Positions 34,976-43,515 of a DNA stretch of 64,000 nt are shown piece by piece (the stretch's first letter is position 1; each line of letters starts with the position of its first letter). The notes under the pieces are model-generated. The model had not been told where the DNA came from and ran no database searches. It was given only the letters and a program-made list of their open reading frames with translations. The translations under genes were made by a program, and so were the position numbers. Origin of the DNA: Paenibacillus_AB hodogayensis (lineage in GTDB: Bacteria > Bacillota > Bacilli > Paenibacillales > NBRC-103111); the NCBI RefSeq assembly GCF_039536325.1, contig NZ_BAAAYO010000010.1:372001-436000 (forward strand). The letters are read 5' to 3'.

Positions 34976-35004
34976 TTGTTCAATGATAAAAATAGCTATA
35001 TAAT
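34976..35004 (+). promoter_or_regulatory. Sigma-A promoter of ilvE
   Basis: TTGTTC (34976-34981), a 17-base spacer and a perfect TATAAT (34999-35004) lie 64 bases before the ilvE start. Confidence 0.75.
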
Positions 35005-35068
35005 AGGTAGAAGAAGAACCGCCATTTCGACATTTTTTTATTTCTACGATCAGGGAGTGGGACAAAAG

Positions 35069-36151
35069 ATGAGCGCAATCCGTTTCGAGCCGAGCAGTTC
35101 CCTTAAACCGAAGCCCGACGAATCCAATTTGGAATTCGGCAAAACGTTTACGGACCACATGTTTTTACTTGACTACACCGAAGGCAAAGGCTGGCACGAC
35201 CCGCGGATCGTCCCGTACGGCCCGCTGACGCTGGACCCTGCCGCCATGGTGTTCCATTACGGCCAGGCGATTTTCGAAGGATTGAAGGCGTTCCGGTCCA
35301 AAGACAACAAGATTTTGCTGTTCCGTCCGGATAAAAACGCCCAGCGGATGAACGTTTCCAACGACCGTCTGAGCATTCCGGAAATGGACGAGGAAGCTTT
35401 CGTGGAATACGTGAAGGCGTTGATCAACGTCGATCGCGATTGGGTGCCGAGCGCCGAAGGAACGTCGCTCTACATCCGTCCGTTCATTATGGCCGTGGAG
35501 CCTTGTCTGGGTGTGCGGGCGTCCAAGCAGTACGTGTTCGCCATCATCATGTCCCCCGTCGGCGCCTACTATAAAGAAGGCATTCATCCGGTCAAGATCA
35601 GCGTCGAGAGCCATTACGTCCGTGCCGTACGCGGCGGAACCGGCTTTGCCAAAACCGCGGGCAATTACTCGTCCGGCATCAAGGCTCAAGAAGAAGCGAA
35701 ACACGGCGGCTTCGCGCAGGTGCTCTGGCTCGACGGCAAGGAGCACGCTTACATCGAGGAAGTCGGAAGCATGAACATTTTCTTCAAAATCGACGGCGAG
35801 GTTGTCACGCCGGAGCTGAACGGCAGCATTCTTGCAGGTGTTACCCGCGATTCCGTCATTCGGCTGTTGAACGACTGGGGCATCCCATTCTCCGAGCGCC
35901 GAATCTCGATTCAGGAAATTTACGAGGCTAGTCAACAAGGCAAACTGGAGGAGGCGTTCGGCACCGGAACGGCGGCCGTCATCTCCCCGGTAGGCGAGCT
36001 GCACTGGCTGGAGCATACGATGAAGATCAACGAAGGCCGCACCGGCGAGATTTCGCAAAAAATTTACGATACCATTACCGGTATCCAGAACGGCAAGCTG
36101 GAAGATTCGTACGGTTGGAACGTGCTCGTCCACGAGGACGTCAAAGTATAA
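35069..36151 (+). CDS. ilvE: Branched-chain amino acid aminotransferase, 360 aa
   Basis: This PLP enzyme of fold type IV transfers the amino group between glutamate and the branched-chain keto acids, the last step of Ile, Leu and Val synthesis. The catalytic Lys lies in GFAKTAGNYSSG. Substrate and cofactor segments include MVFHYGQAIFEGLKAF, IRPFIMAVEP, EEVGSMNIFF and GTGTAAVISPVGEL. ATG 35069 follows a GGGAG ribosome binding site, and the 360-residue length fits the family. A LysR gene is divergent and a strong bidirectional terminator follows. No T-box is seen in the short leader. Confidence 0.95.
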   Translation: MSAIRFEPSSSLKPKPDESNLEFGKTFTDHMFLLDYTEGKGWHDPRIVPYGPLTLDPAAMVFHYGQAIFEGLKAFRSKDNKILLFRPDKNAQRMNVSNDRLSIPEMDEEAFVEYVKALINVDRDWVPSAEGTSLYIRPFIMAVEPCLGVRASKQYVFAIIMSPVGAYYKEGIHPVKISVESHYVRAVRGGTGFAKTAGNYSSGIKAQEEAKHGGFAQVLWLDGKEHAYIEEVGSMNIFFKIDGEVVTPELNGSILAGVTRDSVIRLLNDWGIPFSERRISIQEIYEASQQGKLEEAFGTGTAAVISPVGELHWLEHTMKINEGRTGEISQKIYDTITGIQNGKLEDSYGWNVLVHEDVKV

Positions 36152-36185
36152 TCGGACGGATGAATCTGCACCGCTCATGAACGGT

Positions 36186-36228
36186 AAAAAAGCCTCCAGA
36201 ACCGCGAACGCGGCGCTGGAGGTTTTTT
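36186..36228. terminator. Bidirectional terminator between ilvE and mntH
   Basis: AAAAAAGCCTCCAG pairs with CTGGAGGTTTTTT, with an inner CCGCG/CGCGG stem. Both strands end in a T-run, so it serves the two convergent genes. Confidence 0.92.
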
Positions 36229-36243
36229 GCATCGTGCAACGAA

Positions 36244-37593
36244 TCAAAAAAAGGTGGAATAGAGCAAATAGGCGTTCAACACGATAATGATGGCGGTAAC
36301 GAGCCAGGCGATCAGCTTGAGCCACAGCGGATTGACGAATTCCCCCATCTTCTTCCGGTCGCTTGTGAACTGGACGAGCGGCACGACGGCAAACGAAAGC
36401 TGAAGCGACAAAATAACCTGACTCAGGATCAGCAATTCGGCGCTTCCCTTCTCGCCTGCTACAGCCGTCACGATGACGGCAGGCACGATGGCGATCATCC
36501 GGGTAATGAGCCGGCGCAGCCATGGAGCGAGACGGATGTTAAGGAAGCCTTCCATTACGATCTGTCCGGCCAGCGTCCCGGTCAACGTTGAGTTCTGACC
36601 CGAAGCGAGCAGCGCCACGCCGAACAAGATACTGCCCAGCGTCGTTCCGAGCAGCGGCGTCAGCATCCGGTACGCATCGCCGATCTCGGCGATTTCGGTC
36701 ATGCCCGCTTTGTGGAACGTCGCGGCGGATACGATCAGAATCGCCGCATTGATGAATAAGGCGAAGCACAGCGCGATGCTGGAGTCCCAAGCGGCGAAGC
36801 GGATCGCCTGCTTCTTGCCCGCCCGGGTCTGCTCGATCCGGCGCGTCTGGACGATGGACGAGTGCAGGTACAGATTGTGCGGCATAACGGTCGCCCCCAG
36901 TATGCCGATCGCGATATACAGCATAGCGGGATTGGTGACGATGTCGGTCGTCGGCACGAAGCCTTGCATAATTCCGCCCACATCCGGTTTGGAGAGGAAG
37001 ATATCGGCAGCGAAGCAGCCGCCTATCGTGACGATCAGAATGACGACCAGCGACTCGATGAAACGGAAGCCTTTATTTTGCAGCAGCAGCACCACGAGCA
37101 CGTCGACCGCCGTAATGACGACCCCGGCCACGAGCGGGATGCCGAACAATAGATTAAGCGCGATGGCCGAGCCGATTACCTCCGCCAGGTCGCAAGCCGC
37201 TATCGCCAGCTCGCACAAGATCCACAGCGTGAAAGCGATAGGTTTGCTGTAATGGTCGCGGCACGCCTGAGCCAGATCGCGGCCTGTTACGATACCGAGC
37301 TTGCCGGCCAGCGCCTGCAGGACGATCGCCATCAGGTTGGACAGCAAGATGACGGATAGCAGCGAATAGCCGAACATCGAACCTCCGGCAATATCGGTCG
37401 CCCAGTTGCCCGGGTCCATGTAGCCTACCGCCACGAGGTAGCCCGGTCCGGCGAAGGCGAGAAACTTTTTGATCCAGGAGCCGGATTTCGGAATAGAAAG
37501 ACTGCCATGCACTTCGGGCAGCGAGGGCATCGTTCTGGAACGTCTCCAGCCCTCCTCGGCTTTAAGCGGCGCATTGGATGCATTGTCGCTCAT
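36244..37593 (-). CDS. mntH: Nramp-type manganese transporter, 449 aa
   Basis: This is a proton-coupled importer of Mn(II) and related divalent metals. The metal-binding DPGN motif is in VGYMDPGNWATDIAGG (transmembrane segment 1, about residues 55-70) and its partner is in GATVMPHNLYLH (segment 6). About eleven membrane helices can be drawn. ATG 37593 (S-D-N-A-S-N follows) is preceded by AGGTGATC. An MntR-like palindrome 47 bases upstream suggests manganese-dependent repression, and a near-consensus promoter lies about 170 bases upstream. Confidence 0.95.
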   Translation of the reverse strand: MSDNASNAPLKAEEGWRRSRTMPSLPEVHGSLSIPKSGSWIKKFLAFAGPGYLVAVGYMDPGNWATDIAGGSMFGYSLLSVILLSNLMAIVLQALAGKLGIVTGRDLAQACRDHYSKPIAFTLWILCELAIAACDLAEVIGSAIALNLLFGIPLVAGVVITAVDVLVVLLLQNKGFRFIESLVVILIVTIGGCFAADIFLSKPDVGGIMQGFVPTTDIVTNPAMLYIAIGILGATVMPHNLYLHSSIVQTRRIEQTRAGKKQAIRFAAWDSSIALCFALFINAAILIVSAATFHKAGMTEIAEIGDAYRMLTPLLGTTLGSILFGVALLASGQNSTLTGTLAGQIVMEGFLNIRLAPWLRRLITRMIAIVPAVIVTAVAGEKGSAELLILSQVILSLQLSFAVVPLVQFTSDRKKMGEFVNPLWLKLIAWLVTAIIIVLNAYLLYSTFF

Positions 37594-37639
37594 GATGATC
37601 ACCTGATTTCCAAGAATGAAGTTGTATAATGTAAAATAT

Positions 37640-37655
37640 GTTTGCCATACGAAAC
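37640..37655 (-). promoter_or_regulatory. MntR-like operator of mntH
   Basis: GTTTGCCATACGAAAC is a near-palindrome closely resembling the MntR box of B. subtilis mntH (TTTGCCTTAAGGAAAC, from memory). It lies 47 bases upstream of the mntH start. Confidence 0.65.
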
Positions 37656-37761
37656 TTGCTGCGTGCAAGAAAACCTTCTCGCAGTTATAGGCTCTCCCGA
37701 ATGCTCCCCCGCTATAAAATGCCAGTCGGGCGATCGGAGACCCACGCTGTTTACACTTCAA

Positions 37762-37789
37762 ATTGTACTCCTGCAACTTTTTTTGTCAA
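37762..37789 (-). promoter_or_regulatory. Near-consensus promoter reading toward mntH
   Basis: On the minus strand a perfect TTGACA (37789-37784), a 16-base spacer and TACAAT (37767-37762) are seen. The transcript would have a leader of about 160 bases, with the MntR-like box inside it. Confidence 0.6.
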
Positions 37790-37950
37790 GGAAAACTTTT
37801 AGCCAGCTTGCTCCCTTTTTCGAGCCAGTCTTTCGATGCTTTTTATAGACAATCACCGCAGCCGGCAGACGTTTATTCCGCTTCACGATGCCCTGTATCG
37901 GCCTTTACCCGTTTGGCGAAACGAAAGTTTTTGGAAGCTACAAAACGAAA

Positions 37951-37977
37951 GCCGGGCAGGGATTATCCCCGTCCGGC
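37951..37977. terminator. Terminator at the end of rarA
   Basis: GCCGGGCAGGGATTATCCCCGTCCGGC is written here only by its arms: GCCGG pairs with CCGGC and GGGAT with ATCCC. The hairpin overlaps the rarA stop codon and is followed on the minus strand by TTTCGTTTTG. Confidence 0.65.
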
Positions 37978-39279
37978 ATTTTTGCGGCGCTGCTGATTTT
38001 GTTTCATTTTCTCCTCCGTACCCTGATCCGACGCTTCGAAAAACACCGCTCCGCGGATCGCATCCGGCACATACTGCTGGTCCACATAGTGGCCGGGGTA
38101 ATCGTGCGGATATTTGTAGCCTGCATGACCGAGCCGGACCGCTCCCTGGTAATGCGTGTCGCGCAGATGGAGCGGCACGTCCGCCGATTTCGTCCGTTCG
38201 AACGATTGCATGACGTTGGCGATTGCCAGCGGGATGGAGTTGGATTTGGGGCTTTCCACCGCGAAAAGAATGGCCTGGGCGATATTATACTTCGCTTCCG
38301 GCCAGCCGATTTTGTGATAAGCGTCCATGGCTGTCACAGCCTGCACCATCGCCTGCGGATTGGACAGCCCGATATCCTCGCTGCACGCGACGATCAGCCG
38401 CCGCAGAAACGTCATCGGGTCCATCCCCAGCTTCTCCACGGCGTACAGAAACCAGTACAAGGCGGCGTCGCTCGACCCGCGTACGCTTTTGTGGAACGCG
38501 GACAGCACATCGTACTGCGTGGACTCGTCGGCTTTGATCGTCGGCTTGCGGATCGATTCCTCGGCCGCCTCCAACGTGATGCGGATCGTTCCATCCGGAT
38601 CGGGGGGCGTCGTCAGCGCGGCCAGCTCGAGCGCATTCAGCGCGCGGCGAATGTCGCCATTGGCCATACTCGCTACATGCTGCAAAGCCTGCTCCTCCGC
38701 TTCGATCGGCATAAAGCCGAGTCCCCGCTCCCGGTCGGCCAGCGCCCGCTTCATCGCCGCAAGCGAATGCTCGCGGTTCAACGCCTTCAGCTCGAACAGC
38801 GTCGAGCGGGACATCAGCGCCCCGTTGACGTGGTGAAACGGATTTTCCGTCGTCGCTCCTATAAAGGTAATGATGCCTTGCTCCACCGCTGGCAGCAGCG
38901 CGTCCTGCCGCGCCGTATTGAAGCGATGAACCTCGTCCAGGAACAGAATCGTTTTCTTGCCGTACATCGCCTTGTTCGCTTTCGCCTGCTCGATCACCTC
39001 GCGCACGTCCTTCACGGAGGCGTCAACCGCATTCAGCCGCACAAAATCCCCGTTCGTCGCGTTGGATATAATGCCGGCGAGCGTCGTTTTGCCCGTGCCG
39101 GGCGGTCCGTACAGCACGATCGAGCTGACCTGGTCGGCTTCAATCGCCCGGCGCAGCAGCTTGCCGGGCCCGACCAAATGGTCCTGTCCGACATATTCCG
39201 CCAGCGTCCTTGGCCGCATCCGGTCGGCGAGCAGCCTCCCCTTCGGGCTATGTTCATCCTCGTAAGTAAACAAATCCAC
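37963..39279 (-). CDS. rarA: Replication-associated recombination protein A (AAA+ ATPase)
   Basis: RarA (MgsA) is a clamp-loader-like ATPase that acts at stalled replication forks. Walker A is YGPPGTGKTTL (residues about 57-67) and Walker B is ILFLDEVHRFN. The N-terminal RMRPRTLAEYVGQDHL, the sensor region IGATTENPF and the C-terminal MgsA-type tetramerisation domain (SEDIGLSNPQAM, YKYPHDYPGHYV) are all present. The start is GTG 39279, with GGGAG upstream, and the 438-residue length is normal. Its promoter probably lies across the assembly gap. Confidence 0.95.
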   Translation of the reverse strand: MDLFTYEDEHSPKGRLLADRMRPRTLAEYVGQDHLVGPGKLLRRAIEADQVSSIVLYGPPGTGKTTLAGIISNATNGDFVRLNAVDASVKDVREVIEQAKANKAMYGKKTILFLDEVHRFNTARQDALLPAVEQGIITFIGATTENPFHHVNGALMSRSTLFELKALNREHSLAAMKRALADRERGLGFMPIEAEEQALQHVASMANGDIRRALNALELAALTTPPDPDGTIRITLEAAEESIRKPTIKADESTQYDVLSAFHKSVRGSSDAALYWFLYAVEKLGMDPMTFLRRLIVACSEDIGLSNPQAMVQAVTAMDAYHKIGWPEAKYNIAQAILFAVESPKSNSIPLAIANVMQSFERTKSADVPLHLRDTHYQGAVRLGHAGYKYPHDYPGHYVDQQYVPDAIRGAVFFEASDQGTEEKMKQNQQRRKNAGRG

Positions 39280-39309
39280 CGGTTTCTCCCACCTTGCCGT
39301 TTACGATAC

Positions 39310-39331
39310 NNNNNNNNNNNNNNNNNNNNNN
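39310..39331. other. Assembly gap (22 N)
   Basis: Twenty-two consecutive N bases interrupt the 5' region of rarA. The true distance here is unknown. Confidence 0.99.
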
Positions 39332-39352
39332 CTGCCCGGGCTTTATTCGATT

Positions 39353-39382
39353 ATTATATCAGCCGACCGCTCCGCGAATCAA
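39353..39382 (-). promoter_or_regulatory. Putative rarA promoter
   Basis: On the minus strand TTGATT (39382-39377), an 18-base spacer and a perfect TATAAT (39358-39353) overlap the last codons of the MMPL gene. The gap therefore falls in the rarA leader. Confidence 0.5.
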
Positions 39383-42300
39383 ACGTTAGGATCCGTATGG
39401 GACGACACGCTGGCCAGCCCGCCGCGCATCTGGCGTTTCCCTGAATTCCTTTCGTCTTTCTGCGCATCCATGTACGGCCACCAGTTGGCCCGCCCGAACA
39501 TGCGAACCATAACCGGGATAAACAGCGGCAGCATGACAAGCGCGTACAGGAACAGCCCGCACAGTACAATCGTCGCGATTTGCAGCAGCGACATGACGCC
39601 GGACGGCAGCATCGCCGCGAACGTTCCGCCGAGAATGACGGCGGCCGACATAATGATCGTTCCCATCTTTTTCATCGCCAGCAATATTGCCTCTCCCGGC
39701 GCCATATGACGGTATTCTTTGAACCGGTCCATCAGGAAGATGCTGTAATCGATGCCAAGTGCCACCAGCATGACAAAGCCGAAGAACGGCACGGCCCAGC
39801 TGATTCCGGCATAGCCGAGTATCCGCACGAAGATGACCTCCGTGATCGCCATCGACGTATAGAATGTGACCAGCAGCGACAAAATGAGATAAACCGGCAT
39901 CACGATCGAACGGAACAAAAGGATCAAAATCAACGTTATGCCAACCAGCATCAGCATCATCGTCCGCGAATAGTCGCTATCGGATACCGATTTCAGGTCG
40001 CTGTTCATGCTCGTTACGCCGCCTACGGAGAAGACCGCTTGGTCGAACCCGGTGCCTTGCAGCCCGCGTTTAACCGCTTCGTTCAAATCGCCCGTTTTGC
40101 CGAGCGTTTCCGTATCGTACGGGTTGCCGCTGAACACGACGTCCAGCTTGGCGAATTTGCGGTCCTTGGACAAGTAAACATCAAGCGATTTTTGAAAATC
40201 GGCATTGGCAATCGCTTCCTTCGGAATATGCCAGCCGGTTAGCTGCTTGTTCGACGCGCCCGACAGCTCATTCAGAAACGTCTGCGCCGACTGCAAGCCG
40301 CCGGTTACCTGCTCCAGCCCGCCGACGCTCTGATCCAAGCCGCTCGTCAGTTGGCCGAGCTGGCCGTTCAGATCGGCGAAGCCCGCTTGCAGTTGACTTT
40401 GGCCGGCCGTAAGGCTGTCGAACCCTTTGGTGATCTGCGGAATTTTCGCCACGATTTGTCCTTGGCCGGCCGCAGCCTGATCGATTCCCGCCCGCAGTTG
40501 GGCGATCCCCTCCGCCAACCGTCCGAGTCCCGCTGCCAGCTCGGATTGCCCGCCTGCGGCCTGCTCGTAGCCGCCGTTCGCTTTCGCGATTCCGACTTCG
40601 ATGCCAGATAGCTGCGCGTTCAATTGCTTCAACCCGTCGCCAATGCCGGCCGCTCCGGCTTGTAGCCCGGTTAAGGCGCCAACCAGCTTTTTGTAATCGG
40701 CATCGTCGCCAAGCTGCGGGTATTTCAATTTCAGCCCTTCAAGTCCTTTGCCAAGGTCGGTTAGCCCTTCTGCCAATTGCGCCTGACGTCCGGCTATTTC
40801 TCCATAAGCTTTGTTCAACTGACCGAGCCCGCCGCCGGCCTCCCGGTAGCCCGCCAGCAGCTGCCAGCTTGCCGCAGCCAGTTGCTCCGCGCTCGTCTGC
40901 GCCTCTATGAGACCGGCCCGCAGCTGCTCCGCTCCCTTCGAGCCGTCTCGCAGACCGCTTTCCAGTTGCTTCAGCCCCTCGCCCAGTTGGACGACGCCGG
41001 ATTTCAGCTCGGTCGTGCCGGCGGTTAGCTGCTCCGCCCCCTTGACCGCCTCGTTCAGCTTCGGACTGTTGTCGCTCAGCGCCTTACTCGCTTCCGACAA
41101 GCCTTTGCCGATCTGTCCGAGTCCGTCCGTGCTTTGACCGAGGCCGTCGTCGACCTGGCCGATCTGTTTCGTCACCTGAAAATCCGGCAGCGGCTCTCCG
41201 GTCGGGCGTGTAGCGCTCCGCACCGTCTTGACCCCCTCGACCTTGGCCAGCTCGCGGGACACCTGCTCGATGGCGGCCAGCCCTTCGGCCGAATCCAACT
41301 GCTTGTCGGTCTTGATCACGACGGTGGACGGAAGCGAATCGCCGGGCCCGAAACTGTCAGAGATCATTTGGAACGCTTTGACCGAGTTGTATTTGCTCCC
41401 GAGTTCATCCAGCGAATTGAACGAGATCGAGCCTTTGTACGCCGTTAGGAAAGGCACCACCACGATAGCGATCACCGCCAGCGCCCAGATCGGACGCTTC
41501 AGCGAGAACGAGCCCACAACGCCCCACAGCTTGCTTGGCTTGTGCTCCAGCGTTCCTTTGACCGGCCAGAAAATAGCCTTGCCCATCGTCGCCATAAAAA
41601 ACGGCACCAGCGTAAACAGCGCCAGCATCAGCACGGCCACGCCGACCGCCACCGCCACGGCGGAACGGTACAGCACGAAGCTCGACAGCCCGATGGAAGC
41701 GAAGCCGACCAATACGGCAAGCCCGGAGTACAGCACCGTCTTGCCGGCGGTACGGTACGTTTCGACGATCGCCTCCGTTTTGTCGCCGCGATGGGCCAGC
41801 TCCTCCTTGAACCGGCTGATCAGCAAAATGCAGTAGTCCGTGCCGATCCCGAATAGCACTGCGACAAGAAAGATTTGCGTAAAATTGGATAACGGAAAAT
41901 CGAAATAATGGACGAGAAACGAAACGACCGACTGGGATACCAGATACGTGAGGCCGACCGACAGCAGCGGGATAAACGGCGCTATCAGGGACCGGAACAC
42001 GACGAATAGGATGACGAGAATAAATACGACCGTAATGCCCTCGGTTTTTTTCAGCCCGCTTTGCGAGCTCTCGATCACATCCTCGTTAATGAGCCAGCTT
42101 CCCGTATAGTAGTGATCGACGGAGACGCCCGAAACCGCATCGTACAGCGACTGCCGCACTTCCCCCGGCGTACGGTTGTGAGACGAAGCCTCGACGAGCA
42201 CGAGCATCGTCTTGCCGTCCTCGGCAACTAGCTGCTTCTCCAGTTCCTTCATATCGAAGTGGGTCGTGACCGACGTGACGCCGTAAGCGTCCTTGCCGTT

Positions 42301-42597
42301 CTTCAACTTGTCGACGCCGCTGCGGATTTCCGTCAGATCGGCAGCCGTCAGGCCGCTGTCTTTATGAAAGACGAGCACGGACGACAGCGCCTTCTCTCCG
42401 CCGGAACTTTCCTTCCCTGCATTCATTTCCTTCAGCAGAGCTTCGGCCTTGGTCGAGGTATAGCCGTCGGGCACTTTAATCTGCCCTTTGTCCCGGACGA
42501 GGTCGGCCATATTCGGCGCGGTCAGAAACAAAGTGACAGCCCCGGCCAGCCACAGCACCAGCACGAGCCACCTCATCTTGATGACTGCTCTCATCAT
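39379..42597 (-). CDS. MMPL/RND-family membrane transporter, 1072 aa
   Basis: This is a large efflux or lipid-transport protein of the MMPL (YdfJ-like) type with two sets of membrane helices. Each set has the conserved G-x-D-Y motif (FGIGTDYCILLISRFKEE and LGIDYSIFLMDRFKEY). Between them lies a long extracellular region (about 470-800) made of G-L-x-x-L-type heptads such as LTAGTTELKSGVVQLGEGL and LGQLTSGLDQSVGGLEQVTG, predicted to form a long helical hairpin or coiled coil. The gene overlaps the MarR gene by four bases (ATGA). The substrate is unknown; drug efflux under MarR control is the simplest reading. Confidence 0.92.
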   Translation of the reverse strand: MMRAVIKMRWLVLVLWLAGAVTLFLTAPNMADLVRDKGQIKVPDGYTSTKAEALLKEMNAGKESSGGEKALSSVLVFHKDSGLTAADLTEIRSGVDKLKNGKDAYGVTSVTTHFDMKELEKQLVAEDGKTMLVLVEASSHNRTPGEVRQSLYDAVSGVSVDHYYTGSWLINEDVIESSQSGLKKTEGITVVFILVILFVVFRSLIAPFIPLLSVGLTYLVSQSVVSFLVHYFDFPLSNFTQIFLVAVLFGIGTDYCILLISRFKEELAHRGDKTEAIVETYRTAGKTVLYSGLAVLVGFASIGLSSFVLYRSAVAVAVGVAVLMLALFTLVPFFMATMGKAIFWPVKGTLEHKPSKLWGVVGSFSLKRPIWALAVIAIVVVPFLTAYKGSISFNSLDELGSKYNSVKAFQMISDSFGPGDSLPSTVVIKTDKQLDSAEGLAAIEQVSRELAKVEGVKTVRSATRPTGEPLPDFQVTKQIGQVDDGLGQSTDGLGQIGKGLSEASKALSDNSPKLNEAVKGAEQLTAGTTELKSGVVQLGEGLKQLESGLRDGSKGAEQLRAGLIEAQTSAEQLAAASWQLLAGYREAGGGLGQLNKAYGEIAGRQAQLAEGLTDLGKGLEGLKLKYPQLGDDADYKKLVGALTGLQAGAAGIGDGLKQLNAQLSGIEVGIAKANGGYEQAAGGQSELAAGLGRLAEGIAQLRAGIDQAAAGQGQIVAKIPQITKGFDSLTAGQSQLQAGFADLNGQLGQLTSGLDQSVGGLEQVTGGLQSAQTFLNELSGASNKQLTGWHIPKEAIANADFQKSLDVYLSKDRKFAKLDVVFSGNPYDTETLGKTGDLNEAVKRGLQGTGFDQAVFSVGGVTSMNSDLKSVSDSDYSRTMMLMLVGITLILILLFRSIVMPVYLILSLLVTFYTSMAITEVIFVRILGYAGISWAVPFFGFVMLVALGIDYSIFLMDRFKEYRHMAPGEAILLAMKKMGTIIMSAAVILGGTFAAMLPSGVMSLLQIATIVLCGLFLYALVMLPLFIPVMVRMFGRANWWPYMDAQKDERNSGKRQMRGGLASVSSHTDPNV

Positions 42598-43049
42598 TTT
42601 GCCATACCCCTCTCATCGCTCAGTACGCTGGCGAGCTTCTCATAGGTGCCGATGAACGTCTCCGCCTCCTGCGGGTCGAACTGGGTCAGCAGCCGGCTGA
42701 GCAGCTGGTGCACCTTCTGCTCGATCAACCGGACGACACTCTTCCCTTCCTCGGTCAGCTTCAAATAGATGACCCGCCTGTCCTTGTCGTCGGGCATTCT
42801 CGCAATCAACCGCTTATCGGCCAGCCGGCCGATAATCGCCGTAATCGAGCTTTTCCCTACGCAGAACGTGTCGGACAATTCCGAGGACGTGCAGGTGCCA
42901 TGCGCGCACAAGTACCTCATAATGGAAAACTGGTCGATCGTCAGATCGTCTGGCATCATTTCTCTCATCAGCACGTTCAACCGGCGATTCACCGTAAAAG
43001 CCGCCTGCTCGTACCGGTCTATAATCCGGTGCAGCATATCCTCATACAT
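42594..43049 (-). CDS. MarR-family transcriptional regulator, 151 aa
   Basis: This is a winged helix regulator (LTIDQFSIMRYLCAHG, CTSSELSDTFCVGKSSITAI, wing DDKDRRVIYLKLTEEG). ATG 43049 follows GAGGAG. Its last codons overlap the start of the MMPL transporter, so it is cotranscribed and translationally coupled with it. A perfect dyad just upstream (43074-43088) is its probable operator. A Cys in the recognition-helix region (DTFCVGKSS) could make it redox- or electrophile-responsive; that is speculative. Confidence 0.92.
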   Translation of the reverse strand: MYEDMLHRIIDRYEQAAFTVNRRLNVLMREMMPDDLTIDQFSIMRYLCAHGTCTSSELSDTFCVGKSSITAIIGRLADKRLIARMPDDKDRRVIYLKLTEEGKSVVRLIEQKVHQLLSRLLTQFDPQEAETFIGTYEKLASVLSDERGMAK

Positions 43050-43073
43050 GTCTACTGCTCCTCTCAACAACTT

Positions 43074-43088
43074 GTTCGCTAGACGAAC
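43074..43088. promoter_or_regulatory. Probable MarR operator
   Basis: GTTCG-CTAGA-CGAAC is a perfect five-base inverted repeat 25 bases before the MarR start codon. It lies just downstream of a TATTAT-like -10 element on the minus strand, where a bound repressor would block transcription. Confidence 0.6.
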
Positions 43089-43364
43089 TGTTTCATAATA
43101 GAACTATTTTTCATGTAGGAAGTGTAGCATATCATCGGCCTGACCGTCAAATACATCTGTTGACTATGAGCACTAAACGAAACTCCCAAGTGATGCACCG
43201 AGCAAGGCACTAACGCGAAGCACCAAGCCAGGCCAAGCTGGACGATGGATGGCCTTTCCCTTTTCACCATCCCTCCGCTTGCGTTGTTGGCCGCTGTTGC
43301 TCCCCGGCCGAGGTTCCATCCCGCCCCGGTCTCAGGTCTGGATCACCTCTCCTTCGACGGTCCG

Positions 43365-43394
43365 TTGTCCGAAGGCCGGTTCTCCTGCTACACT
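43365..43394 (+). promoter_or_regulatory. Weak promoter candidate of the DUF4097 gene
   Basis: TTGTCC, an 18-base spacer and TACACT; four of six matches in each hexamer. Confidence 0.3.
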
Positions 43395-43482
43395 GATACA
43401 CAACGGCGTAAACAAGCGACTCTCCGGATCGGAAGTTCCGATGAGGAGACAACTAAACGGCTGCGCCAGTATGGATCGGAAA

Positions 43483-43515
43483 CCAAAAAAGGACCGGCGC
43501 GAAGGGGCGCCGGCC
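43483..43515 (-). terminator. Minus-strand terminator upstream of the DUF4097 gene
   Basis: CCGGCGC and GCGCCGG form a stem with a six-base loop. On the minus strand it is followed by TCCTTTTTT. It would stop antisense transcripts coming from the DUF4097 gene; on the + strand it is only a leader hairpin 30 bases before that gene. Confidence 0.6.

Larger units (their letters stand above)
37594..37962. other. 369-base region between mntH and rarA
   Basis: It holds the mntH control region (MntR-like box 37640-37655 and a distal promoter 37762-37789) and, at the right end, part of the rarA terminator. I see no gene in it; open frames here look noncoding. Confidence 0.6.

Noticed and set aside
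35005..35068. T-box or peptide leader controlling ilvE
   Set aside because: The leader is only about 60 bases long and has neither a T-box nor a terminator.
37656..37760. Possible manganese (yybP-ykoY) riboswitch in the mntH leader
   Set aside because: The conserved loop motifs of that class could not be found; only an MntR-like box is convincing.
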